DNA from: Paenalicyclobacillus ferrooxydans
Lineage (GTDB): Bacteria; Bacillota; Bacilli; Alicyclobacillales; Alicyclobacillaceae
DNA: 64,000 bases
Assembly: GCF_001399675.1 (NCBI RefSeq)
Contig: NZ_LJCO01000047.1
Coordinates: 1-64,000, forward strand
Reading direction: 5' to 3'
Below, in pieces: positions 11,426-19,560 of this stretch (the stretch's first letter is position 1; every line of letters begins with the position of its first letter). The notes under the pieces were generated by a model that saw nothing but the letters and a program-made list of their open reading frames with translations, was not told the DNA's origin and ran no database searches. The position numbers were made by a program, and so were the translations under genes.

Positions 11426-12823
11426 ATGGCGAAGTCTCTGCCAGAACTGGAAGAGTATCAATACGGTTTTCGCGATAAAGACGTCTCTGTCGCACGGTTG
11501 GAAAAGGGTCTCTCGCGCAAAGTGGTTGAGCAGATCTCAACGATGAAGAACGAGCCCGGTTGGATGACCGATTTTCGCCTGCGCTCTCTCGATCTCTTTT
11601 ATGAGAAGGGGATGCCGAACTGGGGCGGCGACTTGTCGGAACTCAATTTCGACGAGATCACCTATTACGTAAAGCCGGCTGAGAAACAGGGCAAGACGTG
11701 GGATGAAGTCCCGGAAGAGATCAAAAACACCTTTGACCGCTTGGGCATCCCGGAAGCGGAGCAGAAGTTCCTCGCGGGTGTATCTGCCCAGTACGAGTCA
11801 GAGGTCGTCTACCACTCGATGCGTGAAGACCTCGAGAAGCTGGGGATTTTGTTTACCGATACGGATACTGCGCTGCGCGAGTATCCGGAGATCTTCAAGG
11901 AGTATTTCGGGACAATTATTCCGCCTGAGGACAATAAGTTTGCTGCACTGAACAGTGCTGTATGGAGCGGTGGGAGCTTTATCTACGTCCCGAAAGGCGT
12001 GAAATGTGACGTTCCACTTCAGGCGTACTTCCGCATTAACTCGGAGAACATGGGACAGTTCGAACGTACACTGATCATTGCGGACGATGACAGCTTCGTC
12101 CACTACGTCGAAGGATGCACAGCGCCAATTTACAGCACCAACTCCTTGCACAGTGCAGTCGTCGAGATCATCGTGAAAGACCGTGCACGTTGCCGCTACT
12201 CGACGATTCAGAACTGGGCACCAAACATCTACAACCTTGTCACCAAGCGTGCGATGGCGTACAAGGATGCAACGATGGAGTGGGTCGATGGGAACATCGG
12301 ATCGAAACTGACGATGAAATACCCGAGCGTCTACCTAATGGGTGAAGGTGCAAAGGGTATGGTTCTGTCGATTACGGTTGGCGGTCGCGGACAGCATCAG
12401 GACACCGGTGCAAAGATGGTGCACAATGCACCGAACACCACTTCAACCATCGTGTCGAAGTCCATCAGTAAACATACCGGCAAGACCACGTATCGCGGAT
12501 TGACCAGCTTTGCTCCGAACGCCATTGGTGCAAAGTCGAACGTCAAGTGCGACACGCTTATCATTGATGAGGACTCCACGTCAGATACCATTCCGTACAA
12601 CGAGATCATGAATGACCATGTGACCCTCGAACACGAAGCCAGCGTCTCGAAGGTTTCCGAAGAACAGTTGTTCTACCTGATGAGCCGCGGGCTGTCTGAG
12701 GAAGACGCCACACGGATGATTGTGATGGGCTTCATTGAGCCGTTCACACGCGAGTTGCCGATGGAGTACGCGGTCGAGATGAACCGTCTCATCAAGTTTG
12801 AGATGGAAGGTTCGGTTGGTTAA
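11426..12823 (+). CDS. sufB: Fe-S assembly protein SufB
   Basis: Core scaffold subunit of SufBCD on which clusters form. At 465 residues it has the family length. Diagnostic blocks are [80 protein letters not shown] with the conserved Cys, and [18 protein letters not shown] with the conserved Glu. AAGGAGGG lies upstream of ATG 11426. It is the last gene of the core suf operon. Confidence 0.97.
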   Translation: MAKSLPELEEYQYGFRDKDVSVARLEKGLSRKVVEQISTMKNEPGWMTDFRLRSLDLFYEKGMPNWGGDLSELNFDEITYYVKPAEKQGKTWDEVPEEIKNTFDRLGIPEAEQKFLAGVSAQYESEVVYHSMREDLEKLGILFTDTDTALREYPEIFKEYFGTIIPPEDNKFAALNSAVWSGGSFIYVPKGVKCDVPLQAYFRINSENMGQFERTLIIADDDSFVHYVEGCTAPIYSTNSLHSAVVEIIVKDRARCRYSTIQNWAPNIYNLVTKRAMAYKDATMEWVDGNIGSKLTMKYPSVYLMGEGAKGMVLSITVGGRGQHQDTGAKMVHNAPNTTSTIVSKSISKHTGKTTYRGLTSFAPNAIGAKSNVKCDTLIIDEDSTSDTIPYNEIMNDHVTLEHEASVSKVSEEQLFYLMSRGLSEEDATRMIVMGFIEPFTRELPMEYAVEMNRLIKFEMEGSVG

Positions 12824-12839
12824 ACCCTTGTTGGATGGC

Positions 12840-12864
12840 GCGCCCGGAGAGTCGGGCGCTCTTC
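12840..12864 (+). terminator. Hairpin after sufB, possible attenuating terminator
   Basis: Stem GCGCCCG / CGGGCGC (12840-12846 and 12853-12859) with a GAGAGT loop, followed by TCTTC only. The short U tract suggests partial termination before the Rieske gene, and not a full stop. Confidence 0.5.
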
Positions 12865-12976
12865 AACTGAGAATAGGGAAGGTCATCGTCAAGATGGCCT
12901 TTCCGTGTATCTGCGGGGCAGGTTACCCATCTCCAGCAGGGGCCCTGCGGATACAGATGACAGCAGGAGGTAGACG

Positions 12977-13282
12977 ATGTCCTGGACCAAGGTTGCCAGT
13001 TTATCTGAAGTTCCGGTTGGCGCAATGAAGCAAGTGACGATCGACGATCTCGACATCGCGATTTATCATACCGACCAAGGCTTTTATGCAACGTCCGATG
13101 TTTGCACCCATGCCAGTGCATTCCTGACAGACGGCAAGCTCGTCGGTTGTATTGTGGAGTGTCCGAAACACGGGGGCAAGTTTAATGTAACAAACGGGGA
13201 GCCGACTGCATTTCCATGTGTCATCCCTGTCGAAACTTTTCCCATTGAAATGCGCAATGATGAGATTTGGGTTGAGGCTTAA
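12977..13282 (+). CDS. Rieske [2Fe-2S] ferredoxin-like protein
   Basis: A 101-residue single-domain Rieske protein. The first ligand pair is C and H in VCTHAS (about residues 42-44). The second is CPKH in VECPKHGGKF (about 60-63). The short second motif and free-standing form resemble NirD or dioxygenase-type ferredoxins and not cytochrome bc subunits. AGGAGG sits upstream of ATG 12977. It follows sufB and precedes an Rrf2 regulator, suggesting a role connected with Fe-S supply or electron transfer. The partner is unknown. Confidence 0.88.
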   Translation: MSWTKVASLSEVPVGAMKQVTIDDLDIAIYHTDQGFYATSDVCTHASAFLTDGKLVGCIVECPKHGGKFNVTNGEPTAFPCVIPVETFPIEMRNDEIWVEA

Positions 13283-13336
13283 GCTTCATTAAACCAGGCC
13301 CAAACCGCATCACTCGTCGCGAAGGGAGGTAGTTCT

Positions 13337-13801
13337 GTGAAGGTCGCTAAAAAAACGGAGTATGGACTTCGGGCCATGGTATGCCTCGCGCTCAGTGGCG
13401 GACAAAAGCAAGCCGTAGCCCTGCCAGTTGTGGCGCAAGCCGAACAGATACCGGAACAGTTTCTCGACCAGATCTTTGCCAAACTGCGACGCGCTGGGTT
13501 CGTGAAGAGTGTACGAGGAGTGAACGGCGGGTATCTGCTGAGCCGTCCCCCAGAGGAAATATCGATTGGAGAACTTGTCCGAGTCCTTGAAGGCTCGTTA
13601 TCACCGATTGGTTGTGTAACTGAAGAGAATTCAGATCCAGGGGACTTCTGCGGGCGGTTCTCTGCATGTCACACGCGCAACGTATGGCTGCGCGTGATGA
13701 ACGCCATCACGCATGCACTCGACAGTTTGACGTTAGCTGAGGTCATGCACGACGACGTAGAGGTAAGGCAAGTCCTTCAAATTGACTCAGTCAGTCCGTG
13801 A
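13337..13801 (+). CDS. Rrf2 family regulator with three-Cys cluster motif, likely suf regulator
   Basis: A 154-residue winged-helix regulator starting MKVAKKTEYGLRAMVCLAL. The recognition helix region is IPEQFLDQIFAKLRRAGFVKSVRG, followed by the GGYLLSRPPEEIS wing. Three cysteines at 93, 105 and 111 end in the C-x5-C spacing seen in IscR and NsrR type proteins, so it probably binds an Fe-S cluster. GTG 13337 has GGGAGGT upstream. Its position behind suf and the Rieske gene suggests feedback control of Fe-S assembly. A cysteine-metabolism repressor of the CymR kind is less likely because CymR lacks this Cys set. Confidence 0.87.
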   Translation: MKVAKKTEYGLRAMVCLALSGGQKQAVALPVVAQAEQIPEQFLDQIFAKLRRAGFVKSVRGVNGGYLLSRPPEEISIGELVRVLEGSLSPIGCVTEENSDPGDFCGRFSACHTRNVWLRVMNAITHALDSLTLAEVMHDDVEVRQVLQIDSVSP

Positions 13802-13895
13802 TCTAGGGACACCGCCTGGCGCGGTGTCAGCGTCGTCGCTGCTCGCAGTAAGGGCACAGCCAGAGACGACGGGCGGAGGCAATACTCATGAACAA

Positions 13896-13945
13896 TAGGG
13901 CCCTCAGAGTTTCTTCCGTCAACTCTTAGGGGCCCTATTTTGTTT
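13896..13945. terminator. Bidirectional terminator between rrf2-like gene and 13974 gene
   Basis: TAGGGCCC and GGGCCCTA arms, with inner GAGTT / AACTC pairing, form a long imperfect stem. It is followed by TTTTGTTT on the plus strand and preceded by A-rich sequence, which serves the minus strand. It sits between two convergent genes. Confidence 0.8.
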
Positions 13946-13973
13946 GCCCGCGCCGGCGACCACGACACAATAC

Positions 13974-14252
13974 TTAAAAACCGAGGTCGACTTTGGGGGA
14001 CTGCTGAATTTTTTCGACAGCTGCATCTCTCGCATCGCACGCACTTACGTAATCGGCGTACAGTTGCTTGAGCGATTCGTGTTTGGCAAGGAGGTCGGCG
14101 TCTATCATCAGATGCTGCATCGAGCGGTCGTACGATACGTGATAACTCGGGTTGTAGCCCAGGTCTCGCAACTCGTTCAGAAGTCGGCTGAGCAGATCGT
14201 TGACAGCCAGGTGAGCTTTGCTCCATTCCTCCGAAGACTTCATCAGATCCAT
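13974..14252 (-). CDS. Small hypothetical protein
   Basis: 92 residues, starting at ATG 14252 with AAGGAAGGA 6 nt upstream. The protein is charged and looks all-helical (SSEEWSKAHLAVNDLLSRLLNELRDLGY, then LLAKHESLKQLYADYVSACDARDAAVEKI). It has no signal peptide, membrane segment or recognisable motif. A longer frame reaching 14381 lacks a ribosome site and would overlap the peroxiredoxin promoter. Function unknown. Confidence 0.65.
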   Translation of the reverse strand: MDLMKSSEEWSKAHLAVNDLLSRLLNELRDLGYNPSYHVSYDRSMQHLMIDADLLAKHESLKQLYADYVSACDARDAAVEKIQQSPKVDLGF

Positions 14253-14410
14253 GAGATGTCCTTCCTTTCTCGGTATCAGACGGTGGCTGAGGAACTCCGC
14301 TTTCCTTAAATCGGCCGTGATTTGAATCGTTGTAGTGTGTCTAGTATAATGCACTTTGGATGGAATCGCCAAGCTCAACAAGGCGCATCAACGATTTAGG
14401 AGGGATATCG

Positions 14411-14950
14411 ATGCCATTAGTGGGACAACCAGCTCCAGACTTTGACATGCTGTCAACAAAGGACATGAAGACGCTCGACCAACACGTGAAGCTTTCCGAT
14501 TACAAAGGGAAGTGGTTGGTGATGTTCTTTTACCCAGCAGATTTCACATTCGTCTGCCCGACCGAAATTATCGCCATGAACGACCGACTGGCTGAGTTTC
14601 ACGACCTCGATGCAGAAGTTCTCGGCGTTAGCTGCGACTCTGTACATAGCCACAAGGCTTGGATCAATACGCCGAAATCCGAAAATGGACTTGGCGGCTT
14701 AGACTATCCGCTCGGCGCTGACTTCACCAAGGAAGTTGCACGCAAGTACGATGTGCTTGTCGAGAGTGAGGGCCAAGCCCTTCGCGGGTTGTTCATCGTC
14801 GACCCAGAAGGCATCCTCCGCTACCAAGTTGTTCATGACATGAACATCGGCCGCAGCGTTGATGAGACCATTCGCGTTCTTGAAGCATTGCAGGCTGGCG
14901 GGCTGTGCCCGGCAAACTGGAAGCCAGGAGACAAACTGCTCGAAGTTTGA
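14411..14950 (+). CDS. Typical 2-Cys peroxiredoxin (AhpC/TSA family)
   Basis: Reduces hydrogen and organic peroxides. 179 residues. The peroxidatic Cys is C49 in FTFVCPTEI, the resolving Cys is C166 in GGLCPANWKPG, and the DIGRSVDE-like segment appears as NIGRSVDETIRVLEAL. ATG 14411 has GGAGGG upstream. No AhpF is adjacent. A thioredoxin-like gene follows after a terminator and could serve as reductant or act separately. It shares the neighbourhood with other oxidative-stress and Fe-S genes. Confidence 0.94.
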   Translation: MPLVGQPAPDFDMLSTKDMKTLDQHVKLSDYKGKWLVMFFYPADFTFVCPTEIIAMNDRLAEFHDLDAEVLGVSCDSVHSHKAWINTPKSENGLGGLDYPLGADFTKEVARKYDVLVESEGQALRGLFIVDPEGILRYQVVHDMNIGRSVDETIRVLEALQAGGLCPANWKPGDKLLEV

Positions 14951-14970
14951 TGAGCCTATGCGCTCAAAGG

Positions 14971-15001
14971 GCCCGCTTGTGATTTTTGCAAGCGGGCTTT
15001 C
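14971..15001 (+). terminator. Peroxiredoxin gene terminator
   Basis: Perfect 9-bp stem GCCCGCTTG / CAAGCGGGC (14971-14979, 14989-14997) followed by TTTC. It begins about 20 nt after the stop codon. Confidence 0.8.
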
Positions 15002-15039
15002 ATGATTATTTCACAACTATGCGGGAGGTGCGCTATCGC

Positions 15040-15492
15040 ATGCCAATGAGACTGGGTACCGACATGCCAAATTTGGATGGAGTCACTGAATGGTTTAACT
15101 CGGACGGTCAACCGAGCATTGAACCCGGCAAGGTTACGCTGATCCACTTTTGGGCTGTGTCCTGTCACATCTGTCACGAAACCATGAACGACGTGATGGC
15201 GATTAAGAACAAGTACGAATCTGAAGGCTTGCAAGTCATTGCATTGCACATGCCTCGATATGAAGAAGACGTGAATGTCGATAAGGTTAAAGAGGATATG
15301 AATGAATACCATATGACTCAGCCGATTGGGCTGGATCATCAGCATAAAGTCACCAATCGATTTGAGAACGAATACGTACCAGCGTTCTTCGTGTTCGGTA
15401 AGGACGGAACCCTCAAGTTCCGCGCTGCCGGAGACAAAGGGTTTCTTAAAGTCGAGCCAAAGGTTCGCGAGGCGCTCGGTCTTGATTCATAA
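15040..15492 (+). CDS. Thioredoxin-like (TlpA/AhpC-TSA fold) protein
   Basis: 150 residues with a thioredoxin fold and a CxxC active site in HFWAVSCHICHETMNDV. No signal peptide is visible, so it is probably cytoplasmic. The CHIC variant is unlike the CGPC of general thioredoxin. ATG 15040 has GGGAGGTG about 12 nt upstream, and ATG 15046 is a possible alternative. The C-terminal half (YVPAFFVFGKDGTLKFRAAGD) is the cis-Pro and beta-strand part of the fold. Partner unknown. Confidence 0.85.
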   Translation: MPMRLGTDMPNLDGVTEWFNSDGQPSIEPGKVTLIHFWAVSCHICHETMNDVMAIKNKYESEGLQVIALHMPRYEEDVNVDKVKEDMNEYHMTQPIGLDHQHKVTNRFENEYVPAFFVFGKDGTLKFRAAGDKGFLKVEPKVREALGLDS

Positions 15493-15584
15493 AGCAGGTG
15501 GAACAGGCATAGATTGGACAGGCGCAAGTTAGGTTGGACAAGCGCCGATTGAGATGAACAAGCGTCCATACAAAGAGGTGCTGT

Positions 15585-15615
15585 GCGATCCGTTGAATTC
15601 CCATCAACGGATCGC
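15585..15615 (+). terminator. Hairpin downstream of the thioredoxin-like gene
   Basis: Perfect 11-bp stem GCGATCCGTTG / CAACGGATCGC with a 9-nt loop. The tail AAGTCTTCTATT is only moderately U-rich, so it is a weak terminator or an RNA-stabilising hairpin. It lies directly before the fadR promoter. Confidence 0.55.
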
Positions 15616-15625
15616 AAGTCTTCTA

Positions 15626-15655
15626 TTGACACTATCCGTTGACAGCGTTTACAAT
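15626..15655 (+). promoter_or_regulatory. fadR promoter
   Basis: The -35 TTGACA (15626-15631) and -10 TACAAT (15650-15655) are separated by 18 bp. This is a good sigma-A promoter. Transcription would start near 15662, just ahead of the FadR-type operator. Confidence 0.75.
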
Positions 15656-15667
15656 GAAAGACGAAAA

Positions 15668-15685
15668 TGAATGGTCATTCATTCA
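15668..15685 (+). promoter_or_regulatory. FadR-type operator
   Basis: TGAATGGTCATTCATTCA matches the Bacillus FadR consensus TGAATGANTANTCATTCA at all but two defined positions (7 and 9). It lies immediately downstream of the predicted transcription start and upstream of the gene itself, which fits autorepression relieved by long-chain acyl-CoA. Confidence 0.8.
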
Positions 15686-15701
15686 GTGAGGGGGGAGGGG
15701 C

Positions 15702-16331
15702 ATCGGAACCAGAAGGGACGAGTCCAAATACAACGCAATTTTGGACGCAGCGGTACTTGTTATGGCCGAGTTTGGGTATCACCACGCGCAGGTCTCAAGG
15801 ATAGCCAAAGCAGCCGGCGTCGCAGACGGAACCGTGTACCTCTACTTCAAGAACAAGGAGGACATCCTGGTTTCCATCCTGCGGCAGACTATCGGGGAGA
15901 TTGTGGAGAAAGTTAAGGAGCGAACAGCCTTAGCCTCCACAGCTGAAGAAAAACTGCGTTCCCTGGTGGGTCTCTATCTTGGTGAGCTTGGTGTACGCCC
16001 GGAGTTGGCGATGGTGACCCAAGTGCATCTCAGACAGGTCGATGCAAACATTCGGCGCGAGATTGGTGAAATCATGCAGCCGTTTTATCACCTCCTCGAT
16101 GAGATGTTTGAGCATGGAGTTGAACATGGTGTGTTTTCTCCGAAGTTAAATCGTCGGATTGCCCGTCGACTGGTCTTCGGCACGATTGATGAAACGGTCA
16201 GTGCATGGGTATTATCCGGTGCCAAGTATGACCTTGCAGCCCTTTCCAACGAAGTTGTCGACGCGCTCTTGTACGGGCTGACAGGTCCCCTGTCTGCTGA
16301 TGGCTCCCGAAAGGCTGAGGCAACACCGTAA
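15702..16331 (+). CDS. fadR: TetR family fatty-acid regulator FadR (YsiA-like)
   Basis: A TetR protein controlling fatty-acid beta-oxidation genes in response to acyl-CoA. The DNA-binding domain reads ILDAAVLVMAEFGYHHAQVS, then RIAKAAGVADGTVYLYFKNK, very like Bacillus FadR. It precedes etfBA as in Bacillus. The start is odd: in frame, TGA at 15687 is followed by no ATG, GTG or TTG until TTG 15741, which lacks a ribosome site and would remove the N-terminal arm. I give ATC 15702, right after a GGGGGGAGGGG run, as the likely initiation point. A one-base error in the G run is the main alternative. From 15702 the protein has 209 residues. Confidence 0.85.
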   Translation: MGTRRDESKYNAILDAAVLVMAEFGYHHAQVSRIAKAAGVADGTVYLYFKNKEDILVSILRQTIGEIVEKVKERTALASTAEEKLRSLVGLYLGELGVRPELAMVTQVHLRQVDANIRREIGEIMQPFYHLLDEMFEHGVEHGVFSPKLNRRIARRLVFGTIDETVSAWVLSGAKYDLAALSNEVVDALLYGLTGPLSADGSRKAEATP

Positions 16332-16351
16332 AGCAGGTAAGATTGTGCACC

Positions 16352-16453
16352 GTAAGTGCAGGTCAGGCTGTACGCCGTTTGTGCAGGTCAAGGCTGTACA
16401 CGGTAAGTGCAGGTCAGGCTGTACGCCGTTTGTGTAAGTCAAGGCTGCAGCCG
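16352..16453 (+). repeat. Two-copy 51-bp tandem repeat between fadR and etfB
   Basis: The unit starting GTAAGTGCAGGTCAGGCTGT recurs exactly 51 bp later (16352 and 16403). Each unit also contains two degenerate half-copies of GTGCAGGTCAGGCTGTAC. It lies in the etfB leader. Confidence 0.8.
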
Positions 16454-16493
16454 TAAATCACAAGGCTGATGTTCTGAGAGGAGTGTTGATTTC

Positions 16494-17264
16494 GTGGACA
16501 TCCTAGTACTTCTAAAACAGACGTTCGATACCGAGGAACGCATCACCGTCGAAAACGGCAAAGTCAAGGAAGACGGAGTGCGCTTCGTCATCAATCCGTA
16601 CGATGAGTATGCAGTGGAGGAAGCCATCCGCTTGAAAGAGGAGCATGATGGTACGGTCACCATTTTGTCAATTGGTCCTTCACGCACTGAGGAAGCGATT
16701 CGCACCGCTCTTGCAATGGGTGCTGATGAGGCTGTGCTCGCTGACGACGAGTCTCTTTTTGGCGACGAATATACCGCAGCCAAGGTCTTGGCTGCGATGG
16801 TTAAAGTCCGTAACTACGACTTGATTATCGGTGGGAACCAGGCAGTTGACGACGGATCCGGCCAGGTTGCCGTCCGCTTGGCGGAGGAACTCGGCATTCC
16901 GCACATCTCGACCCTGACGAAGCTTGAAATCAACGGCACTGAGGTCGTTGGACATCGTGACGCCGAAGGTGACGTCGAGGTGGTCACCGCCACCTTGCCC
17001 GTCCTCGTGACGGCTCAGCAAGGTTTGAACGAACCGCGTTACCCATCCCTGATTGGCATCCGGAAAGCCGGCAAAAAGCCGCTGACCCATGTCACAGCAG
17101 CGGACCTCCGGTTGTCGCCGGAAGACTTGACGGCGCGCACAGAGATCGTCGAAACCTATCTCCCGAAACCGAAGGAAGCCGGCCGAATTTTGCAGGGTGA
17201 GATGAACGATCAGGTGAAAGAACTCGTTCACTCGCTGACAAACGTCGAAAAAGTCGTAGGCTGA
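16494..17264 (+). CDS. etfB: Electron transfer flavoprotein, beta subunit
   Basis: With EtfA it carries electrons from acyl-CoA dehydrogenases to the membrane quinone pool. 256 residues, beginning MDILVLLKQTFDTEERITV. It shows VINPYDEYAVEEAIRLKE, the AMP-binding region GGNQAVDDGSGQVAVRLAEELGI (read as two adjoining pieces) and EPRYPSLIGIRKAGKKP, the EtfB signature. GTG 16494 has GAGAGGAGTG upstream. Placement behind fadR points to fatty-acid oxidation. Confidence 0.96.
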   Translation: MDILVLLKQTFDTEERITVENGKVKEDGVRFVINPYDEYAVEEAIRLKEEHDGTVTILSIGPSRTEEAIRTALAMGADEAVLADDESLFGDEYTAAKVLAAMVKVRNYDLIIGGNQAVDDGSGQVAVRLAEELGIPHISTLTKLEINGTEVVGHRDAEGDVEVVTATLPVLVTAQQGLNEPRYPSLIGIRKAGKKPLTHVTAADLRLSPEDLTARTEIVETYLPKPKEAGRILQGEMNDQVKELVHSLTNVEKVVG

Positions 17265-17313
17265 GCGTAAGCGAAACTGCTTCGTTGAGTGCGAGCTATA
17301 GGAGGGAATCGTG

Positions 17314-18297
17314 ATGTCAAAAAAGGTGCTTGTATTGGCCGATGTGCGGCGTCAAAAGTTGCGCAACGTGACCCTGGAGATGATTGGAGCTGCGACCCGC
17401 ATAGCTGATGGCGGTGAGGTCGGAGTTGTGATACTTGGCAAGGACATCAAGGCTTTGGCTGATGGACTTGGTAATTACGGCGTCGATGTTTCTTATGTGG
17501 TTGACAGTGCGGAACTTGAGCATTACAACCCTTCTGCATACCGCAAGGCGTTCATGGAGGCCGTGCGTGACTTTGAGCCATCTGCCATTTTGATGGCACA
17601 CTCTGCTGTCGGCCGTGACTTTGGTCCGGTGATGGCTGCCCGTCTTGGCGCAGGCCAAGTTTCGGATATTGTGGACATCGAAGGCGAAGGAGACGACCTT
17701 CGTTTCGTGCGTCCGATATACGCGGGTAAGGCGTTTACAAAAGTTCGCATTAAGCAGGGTACAACGATTGTGACCGTTCGTCCAAACAACCTCACACCCG
17801 CTGAAGCAGGCGTTGGCAAAGCAGGAACTGTGAAGGAATTGGCTGTCAGCTTTGAACAACCTGACTTGGCAACGATGGTCCGTGAGATTGTTGAGAAGGC
17901 AAACACCGGTGTCGACCTCACAGAAGCGAAAGTTATCGTTTCCGGTGGCCGCGGCGTGAAGGATGCATCCGGGTTTGAGCCCCTCAAGGAGTTGGCAGAC
18001 CTTCTTGGTGCTGCAGTCGGTGCATCCCGTGGTGCGTGTGACGCGGGCTACTGCGACTACTCTTTGCAGATTGGCCAGACCGGTAAGGTTGTTACGCCAG
18101 ATCTGTACATCGCCTGCGGTATCTCTGGCGCGATTCAGCACCTTGCTGGTATGTCGAGCTCCAAGGTGATTGTAGCCATCAACAAGGACCCTGAGGCCCC
18201 AATCTTCCAGGTTGCGGACTACGGCATTGTGGGGGACCTGTTTGAAGTTGTTCCGATGCTGACTTCCGAATTTAAGAACGTCTTGGCTGACCGCTAA
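17314..18297 (+). CDS. etfA: Electron transfer flavoprotein, alpha subunit
   Basis: Binds FAD and pairs with EtfB. 327 residues. The C-terminal FAD domain shows VSGGRGVKDASGFEPLKELA, LGAAVGASRGACDAGYC, QIGQTGKVVTPDLYIACGIS and VAINKDPEAPIFQVADYGIV. The GTG at 17311 and the ATG at 17314 are adjacent, and I chose the ATG behind GGAGGG. A strong terminator follows, closing the fadR-etfBA unit. Confidence 0.96.
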   Translation: MSKKVLVLADVRRQKLRNVTLEMIGAATRIADGGEVGVVILGKDIKALADGLGNYGVDVSYVVDSAELEHYNPSAYRKAFMEAVRDFEPSAILMAHSAVGRDFGPVMAARLGAGQVSDIVDIEGEGDDLRFVRPIYAGKAFTKVRIKQGTTIVTVRPNNLTPAEAGVGKAGTVKELAVSFEQPDLATMVREIVEKANTGVDLTEAKVIVSGGRGVKDASGFEPLKELADLLGAAVGASRGACDAGYCDYSLQIGQTGKVVTPDLYIACGISGAIQHLAGMSSSKVIVAINKDPEAPIFQVADYGIVGDLFEVVPMLTSEFKNVLADR

Positions 18298-18330
18298 GCC
18301 GTCTTTGGGAATCTACAAAACAAACGAACG

Positions 18331-18386
18331 AGGGCCTCGCAGCGCAGGATACGAACTTTCCGTCGCTGACGAGGCCCTTTTCTTCA
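18331..18386 (+). terminator. etfA terminator
   Basis: AGGGCCTCG (18331-18339) pairs with CGAGGCCCT (18370-18378), with inner CAGCG / CGCTG pairing, and is followed by TTTTCTTC. Confidence 0.88.
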
Positions 18387-18434
18387 CAGTCGAATGTCGG
18401 TGGCTATGTAGGTCTCTTAGGTCCTTTAGGTCGC

Positions 18435-18578
18435 TTACAGACCCGGGAACAGCATCTGCAGTGCGCCACTCAGGTATAAGCTGCTGGCCGACGACGGGAA
18501 CGGTGCTTGTCGGCGGAACGTCTCAAACGCCACTACAACCAAAGCAATAACCATTACAGTCCACATCAGTTTCTTCAC
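18435..18578 (-). CDS. Small single-pass membrane protein, 47 residues
   Basis: GTG 18578 lies 9 nt after an AAGGGGGG ribosome site on the minus strand. The protein begins MKKLMWTVMVIALVVVAFET, a basic N-terminus and one membrane helix, then a short polar tail ending in LYLSGALQMLFPGL, which is amphipathic. I do not recognise the family. It is convergent with etfA. Short length and good start signals make it a plausible real gene, but there is no homology support. Confidence 0.5.
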   Translation of the reverse strand: MKKLMWTVMVIALVVVAFETFRRQAPFPSSASSLYLSGALQMLFPGL

Positions 18579-19024
18579 GTAAACGCCCCCCTTACCGGTT
18601 AAAGATGTGATGCCATTTCTCGGGCACGGTTCCTGCCCGGATGTCAATTGAGTACAAATCGAATGATTTCCGTACACGTCAAACGGAGGTCTGGCGAGAT
18701 CATCATCGCAGCCATCGTGACCAATGACGATGAACACTGACCGTTCCTATTTTAGCAAACACCGGGCCAATCTGCATCTAAAGAAACCTACTTACTTATC
18801 GACAGTTGTTCCAGCCGGCCTAAAGTGTAGAGTCGCTCGCTTGTTGTTCGTTAGTTTCGTCCGAGAACCGTTCTCTATACGGAGTTGAATAGGATGACAT
18901 CAGGCTGCTCCAGAGTGCGCTCGCTTGAAACCGGAAGACGGTACTTGTACACTGATATTATCCGTGTGCGGCCGCACCATGAGTGGTCCGCTGGGAATAA
19001 TGTTGCCGTGAAGTGAGGGTATCT
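18579..19024. other. Intergenic region, 446 bp
   Basis: Divergent region between the 47-residue membrane protein gene and the 19025 gene. It contains a small dyad CGGGCA...TGCCCG (18621-18639). I see no tRNA, riboswitch or additional gene here. Confidence 0.4.
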
Positions 19025-19390
19025 ATGAACCGCTACGATCCGCTTGATTGGATCCACCAATGGGATGATTATGAAATGATGATGTACGCTCTCCACGAGG
19101 ATGAACCTGGGATCTACATGCAGGTCTCGCAAAAGACCGTTCGCTCTGGCGCAGAGGAATGGGAGATCATCTATGACCGACGGATTGCTGATCTGTGGAG
19201 TGATGCATCCGAAGTTCCCGGATCCGACGACTGGCAGGAGCAGGTATTGCGTCATCACTTGAATGAGCATCCGGAGCTTGTTGCCGAAGAAAAGGCGTAT
19301 TTGCAACGCTGGCTTGCTGAGGCAGGCACAGGCGCTAAAGCAGATGCGGGGGCCGACAAAGATTCAGGCAACGGATCAGACAAGGAGTAA
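19025..19390 (+). CDS. Hypothetical acidic protein
   Basis: 121 residues from ATG 19025, with GTGAGGG upstream (a GTG at 19013 is also in frame). Acidic and Trp/Tyr-rich: NRYDPLDWIHQWDDYEMMMY at the N-terminus, then a predicted alpha/beta segment (GIYMQVSQKTVRSGAEEWEI) and a disordered Ala/Gly/Asp tail. No signal peptide or membrane helix. Not recognised. Confidence 0.65.
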   Translation: MNRYDPLDWIHQWDDYEMMMYALHEDEPGIYMQVSQKTVRSGAEEWEIIYDRRIADLWSDASEVPGSDDWQEQVLRHHLNEHPELVAEEKAYLQRWLAEAGTGAKADAGADKDSGNGSDKE

Positions 19391-19560
19391 GCTTACATAG
19401 CCCATATGGTGGTTGGTTGAACATACCAGATGACTGGGGTTGTTCGGTTCAGTTAGAATCCAAAAGAAACCACATTTCACGGAAGATTCATTTCTATCAT
19501 TGTCTTGTGTCTTATCTTGTCTCTATCAACCCTGCGTGAGACAGAACGAGTGACAACAGA

